A stretch of 64,000 bases of DNA from Histomonas meleagridis. Its lineage: Eukaryota > Parabasalia > Tritrichomonadida > Dientamoebidae. Every line of letters starts with the position of its first letter. Position 1 is the first letter of the stretch. Positions 50,629 to 60,400 of the stretch are shown here, piece after piece. Location of the stretch: positions 1,674,001 through 1,738,000 of the forward strand of contig WSYJ01000060.1 in assembly GCA_020186115.1 (NCBI GenBank). Reading direction: 5' to 3'. The notes under the pieces were generated by a model that was not told the origin of the DNA, did not search any database, and saw only the letters and a list, made by a program, of their open reading frames with translations. The position numbers and the translations under genes were made by a program.

Positions 50629-52005
50629 CTATTTCTTCAAATGTGTCTCCAAATACTTTGTAAAACTCCCCATCAAAGCTTCTGATGACTTATCAGCGCA
50701 TAATACCATAGTTGCCTCATTATTTCCAGGTCCGTCAACTATGCTAAACGACATTCTCATCTCTGTGCCATCACTTCTTTGCAGAACAATCGTTGGCGAC
50801 AAAGATAAAGGCGACGATATGCAGCACTTTTGTTTGATGGCCAAATTATGTAACGATGAATAAACGGTCGCAGCTGTTCCTGCAAAAGTAATTCGCTTCT
50901 CTTTGATTGCCACGTTATTCATTGTGGGCATCGGAAAGAATCCTTTCTTGGAAGGGTCTTGAGATGACGATGATGCAGGCATGATTGTAGGAAACTCACG
51001 TGGACTTAACCATGATCTATCTTGACGTTTTAATAAGAGGAAAATAAGCTTTTCTCTGTTCATTTCATTAGATTTGAGCTTGGCATTATACGTTGTCGTA
51101 TCAATTCCAGTGACTTGGGTTAAACGAGAAATTAGTATTTCATCTGAATAAACCATTCGGTCAATCTTTAAAGATGACAATGGGTCTTTGCGACGGGTCT
51201 GTGTGGATTTAATGGCTGGATATGAACGACATTCTGTTGCATTTGGACGTTTATTAGGATCAATGGATAATAATTGTTGAATGAGTTGATGAAAATCTTT
51301 TGGGATGGGACCGTAATCGACCGGAGTATTAAAATCGAAATCGCGTGATACATTGTGAAACGGTAATCTTCTTGAGAGAATAGTATAAATAACTACTCCA
51401 CAACTCCACATATCTGCTTTAAATCCATTAAACTCTTGTTCATGTATAGCCTCTGGAGCTGAATATTCATAAGATCCGCAATTACCATGAACCATTCCAT
51501 TAAATGTTAATGATGCAAATCCGAAATCACATAACTTAAGTCCATGCTTGGATAAAAGAAGATTTTCAAGCTTAATGTCACGATGGCAAATACCAATTCC
51601 GTGAATATATTCAACAGCTGAAAATAATTGATCTATTAATCTGATTGCAATTGAAATTTCAAAAGGAGATTTCCTTAATTTACGTAGTAGATCGCCGTGT
51701 TCAGCATAACGCATGAATTGAAATATTTGTGTGTCATTATCTGCTATTTCTTCAATCTCAATAATGCATGGATGATTAAGTAATGGGGCAAGGATAGCTT
51801 CGTTGAACAATATCCTCTTTCCCATTGGGCATTTAAGTAGTTTGGTTTTCGATATTATCTTTACTGCATATTGTTTCTTAGAACGAGCATGAATAGCACT
51901 TCTAATTGATGAAAAAACACCCTTTCCAATTGGTTCGCCAATAACATAATCCAATATTTTGTTAGTTTTATTGCTTGGAGGGCTTTTGGTTGGGGGCACA
52001 TGCAT
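50629..52005 (-). CDS. CAMK/AMPK-like Ser/Thr protein kinase
   Basis: 458 residues. The kinase domain is at about 16-275: GKGVFSSIR loop, AVKIISKTKL lysine, HRDIKLENLLL catalytic loop, DFGFAS, and an activation segment GNCGSYEYSAPEA with SAPEA in place of YAPE, then DMWSCGVVIYTIL and a final RPNATECRSYPAI. All catalytic residues are intact. The C-terminal 180 residues include a ubiquitin-associated-like stretch and a final domain of mixed strands that could be KA1-like, as in AMPK-related and MARK kinases; that part is uncertain. The 16-bp motif is 138 bp upstream in the sense direction. Confidence 0.92.
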   Translation of the reverse strand: MHVPPTKSPPSNKTNKILDYVIGEPIGKGVFSSIRSAIHARSKKQYAVKIISKTKLLKCPMGKRILFNEAILAPLLNHPCIIEIEEIADNDTQIFQFMRYAEHGDLLRKLRKSPFEISIAIRLIDQLFSAVEYIHGIGICHRDIKLENLLLSKHGLKLCDFGFASLTFNGMVHGNCGSYEYSAPEAIHEQEFNGFKADMWSCGVVIYTILSRRLPFHNVSRDFDFNTPVDYGPIPKDFHQLIQQLLSIDPNKRPNATECRSYPAIKSTQTRRKDPLSSLKIDRMVYSDEILISRLTQVTGIDTTTYNAKLKSNEMNREKLIFLLLKRQDRSWLSPREFPTIMPASSSSQDPSKKGFFPMPTMNNVAIKEKRITFAGTAATVYSSLHNLAIKQKCCISSPLSLSPTIVLQRSDGTEMRMSFSIVDGPGNNEATMVLCADKSSEALMGSFTKYLETHLKK

Positions 52006-52142
52006 ATTCAGGAGATTTAAAAAAGTGACGCATAAATTGGATTCAATGTCGTAATGTTTTCAGTATCTTTTCAAAATTGAATACTCTGGAAAAGCTTTTC
52101 ATAGAAATTGAGAAAATTGAAAAACTGGTGCTTTGGGGTAGA

Positions 52143-52158
52143 TGAAGTGACTTAACGT
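52143..52158 (-). promoter_or_regulatory. 16-bp motif ACGTTAAGTCACTTCA, copy 3
   Basis: Reads TGAAGTGACTTAACGT on the plus strand. It is in sense orientation for the kinase starting at 52005, 138 bp upstream. Identical to the copies at 13567 and 39912. Confidence 0.6.
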
Positions 52159-53289
52159 ACTTTAAACGGTGTTTTTCCCTCAACAAATATTCTTTCAATT
52201 CATCCTTAATGATTTTCATCAAAAAAACTCCTTAACATTTTTAACATATATTATATGAATTTGCATTTTAAATTTTTTTTTTTGTTCTTGATTATTTGTT
52301 TTAAAATTTCAAATTTTATGTTCGAATCGAGTTTTTTATTCATGAATGAAGATGTCAAAACATTCGAATAAGAAGATATGTGATTCTTCTCTAAAACTAT
52401 GTTTTTATTTTTATGTAAAGAAAGTTTAAACAAAGATAAAAAAAAACGAATAAGTTAAGTGACTTTTGACATTCGATTAATCGTCATAAAATATTTTGGC
52501 GGTTATGACAAATTAGATCGCTCAAAACTATTTTGACCAAATGTCAATTGTAAAATTGAAACATTAATTTCATGAAAATTTCCTAATAAAATCATAAAAT
52601 TTATTCTGGAATTATTATCTAAATTATTGTCGTTATTATTACAAAATTTAAGAATCGTAATATTGATGAATGAAACAATATCAATTTTTTTTTAAAATTT
52701 GGATTGTATATCATCACAAATTTTTCAATAATGTTGATTATTGAATTTTTAAAATATATTTAAATTGGTTTTTCAATGCATTTTTTGGTTGTAAAATCTC
52801 TTCCACACAAACAACTTTTGGGAATAAATCTCAATCAAATTCCCATTGATTCACCAAAAGCTTTTGTAAAAAAGACAATAAGGCTTATGGTATATGAAAT
52901 TTTTTTGATACACACATGACTTGGTATTATTATGAGTTTGAAAACCATTCTCCAAAACGTTATGGAGTTTTTTTATAAAGAATTGATCAACTTTTTCAAT
53001 TATATTACGAAATTAAGTGTAATATGATTCATATTTACGTAATGATCGTCTTGGATGATAATCATTAAATGAAGAAATGCAACAATTACAATACTTAATA
53101 AACATTAGATAGGATAGAACGATAGCTCGATGTTTCGGGATATAAAATTATAACAATTCTCATCATATTTAAAATTAATAAATTTATTAATTTGAGAGAG
53201 ATTGTTAAATAATATTAATACCTGACTTGATAACTAGGCATGAGAAATTAAATCGCTAGACATTCTGTCTATATATCGTTTTCACGTCG

Positions 53290-53454
53290 ATGAACGAAAT
53301 AATGAGCCTTCACAGCACGATGCGACCAAACGTTGAGAAGCCGACAGTGAGAGCGAACCGAATCCCGCTGAGGAAAACACGCATCGAATTCCCAAGAGAA
53401 CTACTTAATATGGTAGCAGGCATGAGAAATGACTCTATAGCAATGATTTTGTAA
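53290..53454 (+). CDS. Short GC-rich ORF, possible gene fragment
   Basis: 54 codons beginning MNEIMSLHSTMRP, basic, and ending NMVAGMRNDSIAMIL. GC content is about half, against roughly a quarter around it, and codon choice (GCG, CCG, CGC) is unlike its neighbours. The 13-bp sequence AGGCATGAGAAAT near its 3' end (53418) also occurs 182 bp upstream (53236), where it is followed by similar but decayed sequence. I recognise no family. It could be the tail of a mobile-element gene, a small gene or chance. A second frame overlaps it, also partly open. Confidence 0.3.
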   Translation: MNEIMSLHSTMRPNVEKPTVRANRIPLRKTRIEFPRELLNMVAGMRNDSIAMIL

Positions 53455-53745
53455 AGATTTTTTAGAATGCTTTTATTAATTTGAATTATTATTAATTTAT
53501 TTGAACTTGTTTATCAACTACTTTGCTCAGATTCTGATAGGCGACCGAATAGAATCAAAAAAAGATATTATCCTCATTTTTTTATCTAGGTAAAAAACTA
53601 TGCATGCAACGATTACAATACCAAAATAATTATAATCAAAAAAAAATTTAGATAAGGAATTCATCTCATTTCTATATTATTATTAATACTATTAACAAAA
53701 AACAGTAATAAAGAAATATAATCAGAGTACTTTTACTAATAAAAT

Positions 53746-55728
53746 TCATTTGTGTTCTGGATACATTTTCTCTGAAGCCAAAAGTGCTTCATCATCTGTT
53801 GATGGTTCTGGGAATTTGGGAACATTATAACTTTCTGCAAACTTTCTCCATTCTGTGCCATAGACACCACAATCTGAATAATCAAATATTTCAAATCTAA
53901 GGTTATCTAATATTGAATGATCAGTGAATGAAAAATCACGATTTTGAGGATCTTTAAACTTAGGATCAGCATAATTGCCAGTATTACTTTTTCCATCATT
54001 ATTTCTGAACCATTTAATTCTATTGCCAAAATCCCAATATAAGTTGCCATGTGCAACAAATGAATGCCATTTCCAATTACCGCAATAAAAGTTTCCTTTA
54101 TCTGTAATAAATATATTATTTATAACTATTACTATTGTGTTAATATCATAGTATCCATTAGAAATAAGTCCAATTTTGTTAAATCCTAAAATATTGTTTT
54201 TTACATAACTATTATATCCATAATGAAAATGAATACATCCATCATAAAAATCATGTATAAGATTATATTGAATTATGATATCATTACAATTAATATCAAA
54301 ATAAAGTCCCCATGCTCCAAAATTGTGGCATCCTGCATTATGAACATGGTTATTTTGAATTCGAGCACCTGAATATATATTTGAGATATAAATACATCCA
54401 ATGTCATCAAATAAATTATAACCAATATGATGAACATGATTCTTTTCAATGATTAAATTAACACCTGTATTATCATTTTGCCAACAATTAATTCCATCAC
54501 AAAACATGTCTGTTATTTCATTATATCTAATTTTAGCACCATTATCATCACCAACACGAATTCCATTCTCATGATGAATAAATCTTCCTCCATGTCGTAC
54601 AATATTATTTTCAATAAGTGAACTACTTGAACTTCCAAAAACAATTCCGTCACCTCCAAAATCTTCAACAAGACTTTGTTCAATAACACAATTTGTGCAT
54701 TTATACATAAAAATAGCACGACAAAATGCATGTCTAAAACTACAATTAATAAATTCAACATTTGTTGATTGATAAACTTCAATCATTTTCATATTAAGTG
54801 TTGCATCACTTGGTAAATTGTCTTCTCTCGTTATTCCTGTTGTTGGCATATTACCTCCTGTGTGACGAAATTCAATATTTTCAACAATAACATTATCATA
54901 TTGAATATACCATAATCTTTTTGTATGTGATGCATAAGCTTTAATATTAGAAAGTATTTCTCCTTCTAATGGATAATAATATAATATTCCATTCTTTGAA
55001 AGAAACCATTCTCCTGGTGTAGTTAAAGCACCTTTAAAGTTTTCAAGATAAAAATATGATTTTCCTCCTTCAATTCCTTGATTATTATTTCCAACACTAC
55101 GTGCCGTAAATGTAATAGCATTTCCATTTATTGATGTAATATATCCTCTTGTTGTTGACCAAGAATGAAAAATTACGATATTAACATCATTTAATTCTTC
55201 AGTTGTCATCCCTTGAAGAAATCGCATTGTTTCAGTTGGTACTTCAACTGTATATGAAATAAAGTCTCCACTTCCTGTTGTTGAAACCGATTTAATCGTA
55301 GGGAGTGTCCAACTACTTGGAATTCTTGCTCTATGTGTATCATGATCGTTTACCCAAAGTGCTTCAAAACGCCATGAATCAACTTTATTTTCTCCTGTAT
55401 CTTGAATAGTTGTAGGAACTTGAGTTTTAAATATACGTGGATTTTGTTCATCTCTTTTCCATTTCGTTGTATTCACCATAAAACCTCCATCAATTATAAC
55501 TTTTCCTTCACCTTTAATTTTAAGAGTACCTTGAATATTACATACCCAATCACCAATGTTAGTCCATTGTGATGATTTATAGACTCCTTCTTTAACTGTG
55601 ATTAATACATCTCCATCTGTTTTAATAGAACTAAGAACACTCCATAAATCTTTATTTGTATTCATTTCAGCATATACTTGAGGATAAAAAATTGAATAAG
55701 ATAGTAAACACAAAAAGAAAAACAGCAT
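53746..55728 (-). CDS. Secreted right-handed beta-helix protein (GH141-like)
   Basis: 660 residues from the ATG that opens on a signal peptide (MLFFFLCLLSYSIFYPQVYA); a longer frame starts only with TTG. After a first strand-rich part (GDVLITVKEGVYKSSQW, GEGKVIIDGG) comes an inserted beta domain (about 115-235, with LNDVNIVIFHSWSTTRGYI). The main parallel beta-helix then runs to about 560 with PbH1-type rungs (GDGIVFGSSSSSLIENNIVRHGG, IIIQYNLIHDFYDGCIHFHYG). The layout is that of bacterial GH141 and related polysaccharide-degrading enzymes, common in gut Bacteroidetes. The catalytic residues of that family cannot be assigned by eye. No membrane anchor. Bacterial origin and action on host or microbial glycans are inferred. 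Confidence 0.82.
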   Translation of the reverse strand: MLFFFLCLLSYSIFYPQVYAEMNTNKDLWSVLSSIKTDGDVLITVKEGVYKSSQWTNIGDWVCNIQGTLKIKGEGKVIIDGGFMVNTTKWKRDEQNPRIFKTQVPTTIQDTGENKVDSWRFEALWVNDHDTHRARIPSSWTLPTIKSVSTTGSGDFISYTVEVPTETMRFLQGMTTEELNDVNIVIFHSWSTTRGYITSINGNAITFTARSVGNNNQGIEGGKSYFYLENFKGALTTPGEWFLSKNGILYYYPLEGEILSNIKAYASHTKRLWYIQYDNVIVENIEFRHTGGNMPTTGITREDNLPSDATLNMKMIEVYQSTNVEFINCSFRHAFCRAIFMYKCTNCVIEQSLVEDFGGDGIVFGSSSSSLIENNIVRHGGRFIHHENGIRVGDDNGAKIRYNEITDMFCDGINCWQNDNTGVNLIIEKNHVHHIGYNLFDDIGCIYISNIYSGARIQNNHVHNAGCHNFGAWGLYFDINCNDIIIQYNLIHDFYDGCIHFHYGYNSYVKNNILGFNKIGLISNGYYDINTIVIVINNIFITDKGNFYCGNWKWHSFVAHGNLYWDFGNRIKWFRNNDGKSNTGNYADPKFKDPQNRDFSFTDHSILDNLRFEIFDYSDCGVYGTEWRKFAESYNVPKFPEPSTDDEALLASEKMYPEHK

Positions 55729-56253
55729 ACTAAAAAATGATTTGTATTTTGATATTTTGTTAAAATCATATGTTAACAAAAGTTTGATTGAATTTTATTT
55801 CCCAAATGTAAAATTTAACAATTTAATTCAAGTTAAGAACGTCAGCCGCTTTTTTTATGAGGTTTCTCTAGTAAATACAATGAAATCATGGGGTTGGATG
55901 ATAATAAACAATATAAAAAATAAGAAGAAAATAAAATTATCATTAAAAAATCGTACTAACCAATTGAAATTTATTTAATAAAATTTTCAATCGCTATAAT
56001 TGATATGCGAAAATATTTTATCTGAAATCATTAATAAAAATATTCTTTATGATAATGTAAATGTTCTTTTGATATAAGAAGATTGCAAAATAAATAATTT
56101 TTTTTATATTAACGTTTTTTTGATTAAGAAGAAAAACTGGTTTAGAAATATATCTGGTCAGGAATCAAAAGAAGTTAGCTCTTAGCGTTTTGCGTTTGTT
56201 TTAATGACTTAAGGGGGAAAAAAAAATGATAATTAAAGCGAAAAAGTATTTGT
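55729..56253. other. Intergenic spacer, nothing recognised
   Basis: AT-rich region upstream of the beta-helix gene and downstream of H2B. No supported feature. Confidence 0.5.
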
Positions 56254-56640
56254 TTACTCTGCATTGAACTTAGCAACTGCTTTACCACCTTCAGAAACAG
56301 CATGTTTAGCAAGATCACCTGGAAGGACAAGGCGAACAGCTGTTTGAATTTCGCGAGATCCGAGGGTGTTACGATCATTCATATCAACAAGTCGAGCGCC
56401 TTCTCTTGCAATACGTTCAAAAATATCTGTAACAAAGTTATTCATAACTAACATAGCCTTGTTAGAAATTCCAATATCTGGATGCACTTGCTTCAAGACT
56501 TTAAAGATATAAGATGAAAAAGATTCATTCCTCTTCTTATGACGTTGCTTCTTTTCTTTTTCTGTTTCTGCTGGAGCTTCTCCTTCAACAGCTGGCTTCT
56601 TTTCAGTTGGGGTTTTTGATGCTGGTTTTTTAGTTGACAT
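56254..56640 (-). CDS. Histone H2B
   Basis: 128 residues. The N-terminal tail is Lys/Pro/Ala-rich ([11 protein letters not shown]) with an acidic insert ([11 protein letters not shown]). The histone fold starts at [27 protein letters not shown] and continues through [18 protein letters not shown] and [24 protein letters not shown]. The C-terminal helix ends KAVAKFNAE, without the TKY.S ending of animal H2B. The ATG at 56640 is preferred over 56700, which would add a non-histone extension lying in the promoter. It is head-to-head with H2A. Confidence 0.96.
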   Translation of the reverse strand: MSTKKPASKTPTEKKPAVEGEAPAETEKEKKQRHKKRNESFSSYIFKVLKQVHPDIGISNKAMLVMNNFVTDIFERIAREGARLVDMNDRNTLGSREIQTAVRLVLPGDLAKHAVSEGGKAVAKFNAE

Positions 56641-56792
56641 ATAAATTAATGATGAAATTTTAAACCCGCGCTTTTCCAAATTATCTTTCAATGATGTCAT
56701 TTTACACCAACAATATTTAAATATAGTTTAAAAATAAAATGGCGCCATTAAATAACACATTTGGCGGGAGAAAAATGAAATCATAATTTTTT
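56641..56792. promoter_or_regulatory. Shared H2A/H2B promoter with E2F-like sites and a GGCGCC palindrome
   Basis: This 152-bp region holds a 12-bp perfect palindrome AATGGCGCCATT (56738-56749), TTTGGCGGGAG (56760-56770) and AACCCGCGC (56663-56671). The last two match E2F-type TTTSGCGC/GCGGG sites. TCATTAAT and TCATAATT lie within 20 bp of the H2B and H2A ATGs in sense direction, as expected for trichomonad initiators. S-phase control through E2F-like factors is inferred. Confidence 0.6.
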
Positions 56793-57194
56793 ATGCCAGC
56801 TAAGAAAGGTGTTAAGAAAACAGCTACAAAGACAGCAGTTGATGGAGAACGTTCTCATCCAAAGACAAGGTCAAGTCGTGCAGGACTTCAATTCCCAGTC
56901 GGTCGTTTACATCGTTTCCTTCGTGAAGGTCGTTATGGAGATCGTGTTGGTGCAGGTGCTCCAGTTTTCATGGCTGCAGTTCTTGAATATCTTACTGTTG
57001 AAGTTCTTGAACTTGCAGGAAATGCAGCAAGAGATAACAAGAAGACAAGAATTTCACCACGTCACATTATGCTTGCGATTCGTAATGATGAAGAATTAAA
57101 TCAACTTCTTTCTAATATTACAATTGCATCTGCAGGTGTTGTTCCACATATTCATAAAGTTCTTCTTGGCCAAACAAAGAAGAAGGAAGAATAA
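56793..57194 (+). CDS. Histone H2A
   Basis: 133 residues. A basic N-terminal tail is followed by the canonical H2A fold: [69 protein letters not shown] and [18 protein letters not shown]. There is no SQ(E/D)-phi ending, so it is not the H2A.X form, and the GTG/docking residues look like the main H2A. The stop is followed at once by TAAATAAA. Confidence 0.97.
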   Translation: MPAKKGVKKTATKTAVDGERSHPKTRSSRAGLQFPVGRLHRFLREGRYGDRVGAGAPVFMAAVLEYLTVEVLELAGNAARDNKKTRISPRHIMLAIRNDEELNQLLSNITIASAGVVPHIHKVLLGQTKKKEE

Positions 57195-57438
57195 ATAAAA
57201 TTTAATGTCGTTTGAAATAGCTTTGAATTTTCATCCAAATTTTTATCAAAAAATTAATTTTATGATTTTTTGATTTACAAAAAATATAAAATCAGGGGAT
57301 ACATCAACAACTTCATTACAAAGATTACTATCAAAACTCATAGTTTAAAATGTGAAAATATTTTTTCTTCATTTGTGATGAAACATTTTCTTCATGTATA
57401 CGGTTTAATATTTGAATTTTGAAAGGACAATTCAAAAA

Positions 57439-57480
57439 TCCCGCAAAAATAATGTACGTTTAATTTTTATAGCGGGAAAA
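57439..57480. promoter_or_regulatory. Inverted TCCCGC...GCGGGA pair upstream of the importin gene
   Basis: TCCCGC (57439-57444) and AGCGGGAAAA (57471-57480) face each other 20 to 60 bp before the ATG at 57500. GCGGGAAA is an exact E2F-type half site. The rest of the 305-bp spacer from 57195 is featureless. Confidence 0.5.
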
Positions 57481-57499
57481 ACAAAAAATTTTTGGTGCA

Positions 57500-60400
57500 A
57501 TGTCAAATTTACAAAATAATCAACTTTATCAACTCTACATAGCTTTTAGTGAAGCTTCGAAAGATCCACTAAAATCCCAATTCTTAAATGAAATATCCAA
57601 TCAGATTCTTAATATTTATCAATCTCCTGATTCAATTATTTTTACCATTACTATTCTTCATGATCACCAAGCCCAAAATGAAATAAAAATGAGAGCTGCA
57701 ATCGGACTTAAAAATGTTGTATGTAATCATTTATCAATTTTTCTTTCTAATCAACCAGGGGAACAAATTCTCACCGAAATTGCTCAGATCCTATCTGAAG
57801 AAACTGATGTCCAAATTGCCAAAAATATAATTCATGCTTTAATCCCAATTTTTGAGCAATTAGGAGAAAGTTGGACTGGTATTGCCGAGTTGATCTCAAA
57901 AATGCTTTCTACTAATGATATCCAAAAGACAATCATATCCATCAATTTATTGTCAAACTTTATTATTAATGCTCAATCAAATTATGTTGTTAGCATATTA
58001 GAAAATTTACTTCAATTAATAAATCAGTCTCTTGACTCTAACAATTTAGATCTTGTTATTGGTGGCTTTGAATTATTTTCATCCATTCAACAAACAAACA
58101 TTCCACACTCGCGTTTTTCGGCAGCGTTTGCTCCAATATATCAAAAAATGCTTCATCTTTATCTTATGATGCTTATTCAACAAAATCAATATTCAGCTCA
58201 AGCTTCCAATTTCCTAGCCTCTTCAATCAACAGTGAAGTGCCTTTTGATTCTCCTTTAAATCTTTTCAATTGTTTTCTTCAAATTCTCCAAAATCCGCAA
58301 ATTCCAAATCATCTTCGTATTCTTCCACTTTTCCCCATCAAACGAATCATTAAATATTATGGTCCGCAAGTACGTCAACTATTTCCAACATCCATTCCAA
58401 TTATTATCCAAGTTTCAGCTCTTCAATTTACTGATTCTGGCTATGAGGGCGAAAGCGATAGTCATTTTATATATCACATTTTCAAAAAAATTGCGATTGC
58501 TTCCAAATCAGAAGATATTATTAAGTCACTTATTCAATTAGCTAATAGTACAACAGATCCGTCACTTTCATATGCGACGTTATCAGCATTTCATGGCTGT
58601 ATCAATGTCTCTGTTGAACAAATACAACTTTTACTCAAAGATATCATTGAAATGTTATATCATAAGATCCAATTAAATAATATATCGGTTATTGAATTAT
58701 CATTAGTTATAATAAAATCATTAGCAGAAAGTCAATATGAAACATTTTCGGAATATGCCGAACAAATATTACGTGATATTACACCATTTTATAGGGTCAA
58801 TCCTGAACTTACAAAAATCGTATTAGAATTAATCACAACGATATTATCTAATGTTGATTTAGAGTCATCATTTATAGCATCAATGTTACCTAATATATTA
58901 AGTCTGTTTCAAGAAATACCAATTCTTAAATCTGATATATTATATGTTATCTCTGATATAGTAGTAGCATGTCCAGAAGTATTATTAATTACACAAGAAC
59001 AAGGGCAAACATTTGCAGAAGTTATATTACCAATTGTTTGGAACAATGGTAAATTTGATACTAATGAAGAAGAAGATTTAATACTTCAATGTTCACGTGT
59101 TGAAGCACTTGGTAATTTAATAGTATATGCGCCAGAGATATGTCAATGTATAATGGAAGAAGCTATTTCAATGATATTAAGTCTTACATCTGTCGATGAT
59201 TTATCTATACGAGATGCGAGTTTACGAATCATTACAAAATTAATCAAAAATCGTAAAGACACTTTACAGCCAGAGTTTTATAACTTTTCGGCGTTAATTG
59301 TTGTTACTTCTTTTGGTATTAAAATTGATGGTGAAGAAGATATATATTCAAATACAATATCAGCGGGGAATATAATCATTGATAGTTTTGACCTTTTACA
59401 TCAAGTAGTTAAATATTCCAAAAATTCATGCGTTAATTTAATACCTGCTTTTTTACAAGGGTTTAAAGATTTTGTTAATTTGGATTCATTTCCTGAAATA
59501 GAAATATCGGCGATTAAATGCGCAGCGAAATTCTTTTCAATATTTAATGAAATCGAAACACAATTCATTGATAACTTAGAAAATCATATTTCGAATAATA
59601 AAAAAGAAGATGTTGTTGAAGCTTCATTTAATGCATATCGGAAATTACTTGAATCAAATAATGTATTAGCTATCAATAAATGGAATAACTTCTTACAATT
59701 AGCATTCCATGCATTATTAAGACAATTACCATTCCAAACTTCGTCATGTATTGATGAAGAAAATCGTTATAATTATATCCCTTCGATAATGGAATCTGTT
59801 CATTCATTAATATGTTATATGATGAAAGTTAACTTTAATAATTTCCCTTCAAATGATTTCATTCAAGTTGTTTCATCATTAATACCAAAAGTTCAACCGA
59901 TTGAAGTTAATGCATTACTTGGAGTAATGGGTGACTTTGTATCTTTTGGTGGACGTGTTGATATTAATTATGTTATATTATGTGTCCAAAAACTTGAAAA
60001 TTTCGATTTTAATTCTCCTTCTGATCCGATTTATTTCTTTAGGACATTAATTAATAATCAACCTGATTTAGTGAAAGATTATATTAATAAATTTATTGAG
60101 TTTTGCGTTACAAAATTACAAGATCAAAACCAAAGTGGTACTTATTATTGGAGTTCGATCACAAATATTTGCGCTGCTTTATTGGATATATTAAAGAATT
60201 CCGACTTCGCGAACGAAATGGATCAAATTTGTTTCGGATTAATACTGAAAAAATTGCCTGTCAAAGGCGATTACGATGAAGGAATGTTTATATATAACAC
60301 AATTCTAAGTATTTGGAATAGAGCAAATAACATTTTGGCTAAGTTCACGCCCGATTTGTTCGTTGGAATTATTCAGACTTTGGCACTCAAAACGAAAAAT

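Larger units (their letters stand above)
52006..53745. other. Long intergenic region with a short GC-rich ORF
   Basis: 1.7 kb of mostly very AT-rich DNA between two minus-strand genes. It contains 16-bp motif copy 3, a near relative of it at 52452-52467 (AAGTTAAGTGACTTTT) and the GC-richer 54-codon ORF at 53290-53454. The rest shows nothing. Confidence 0.6.
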
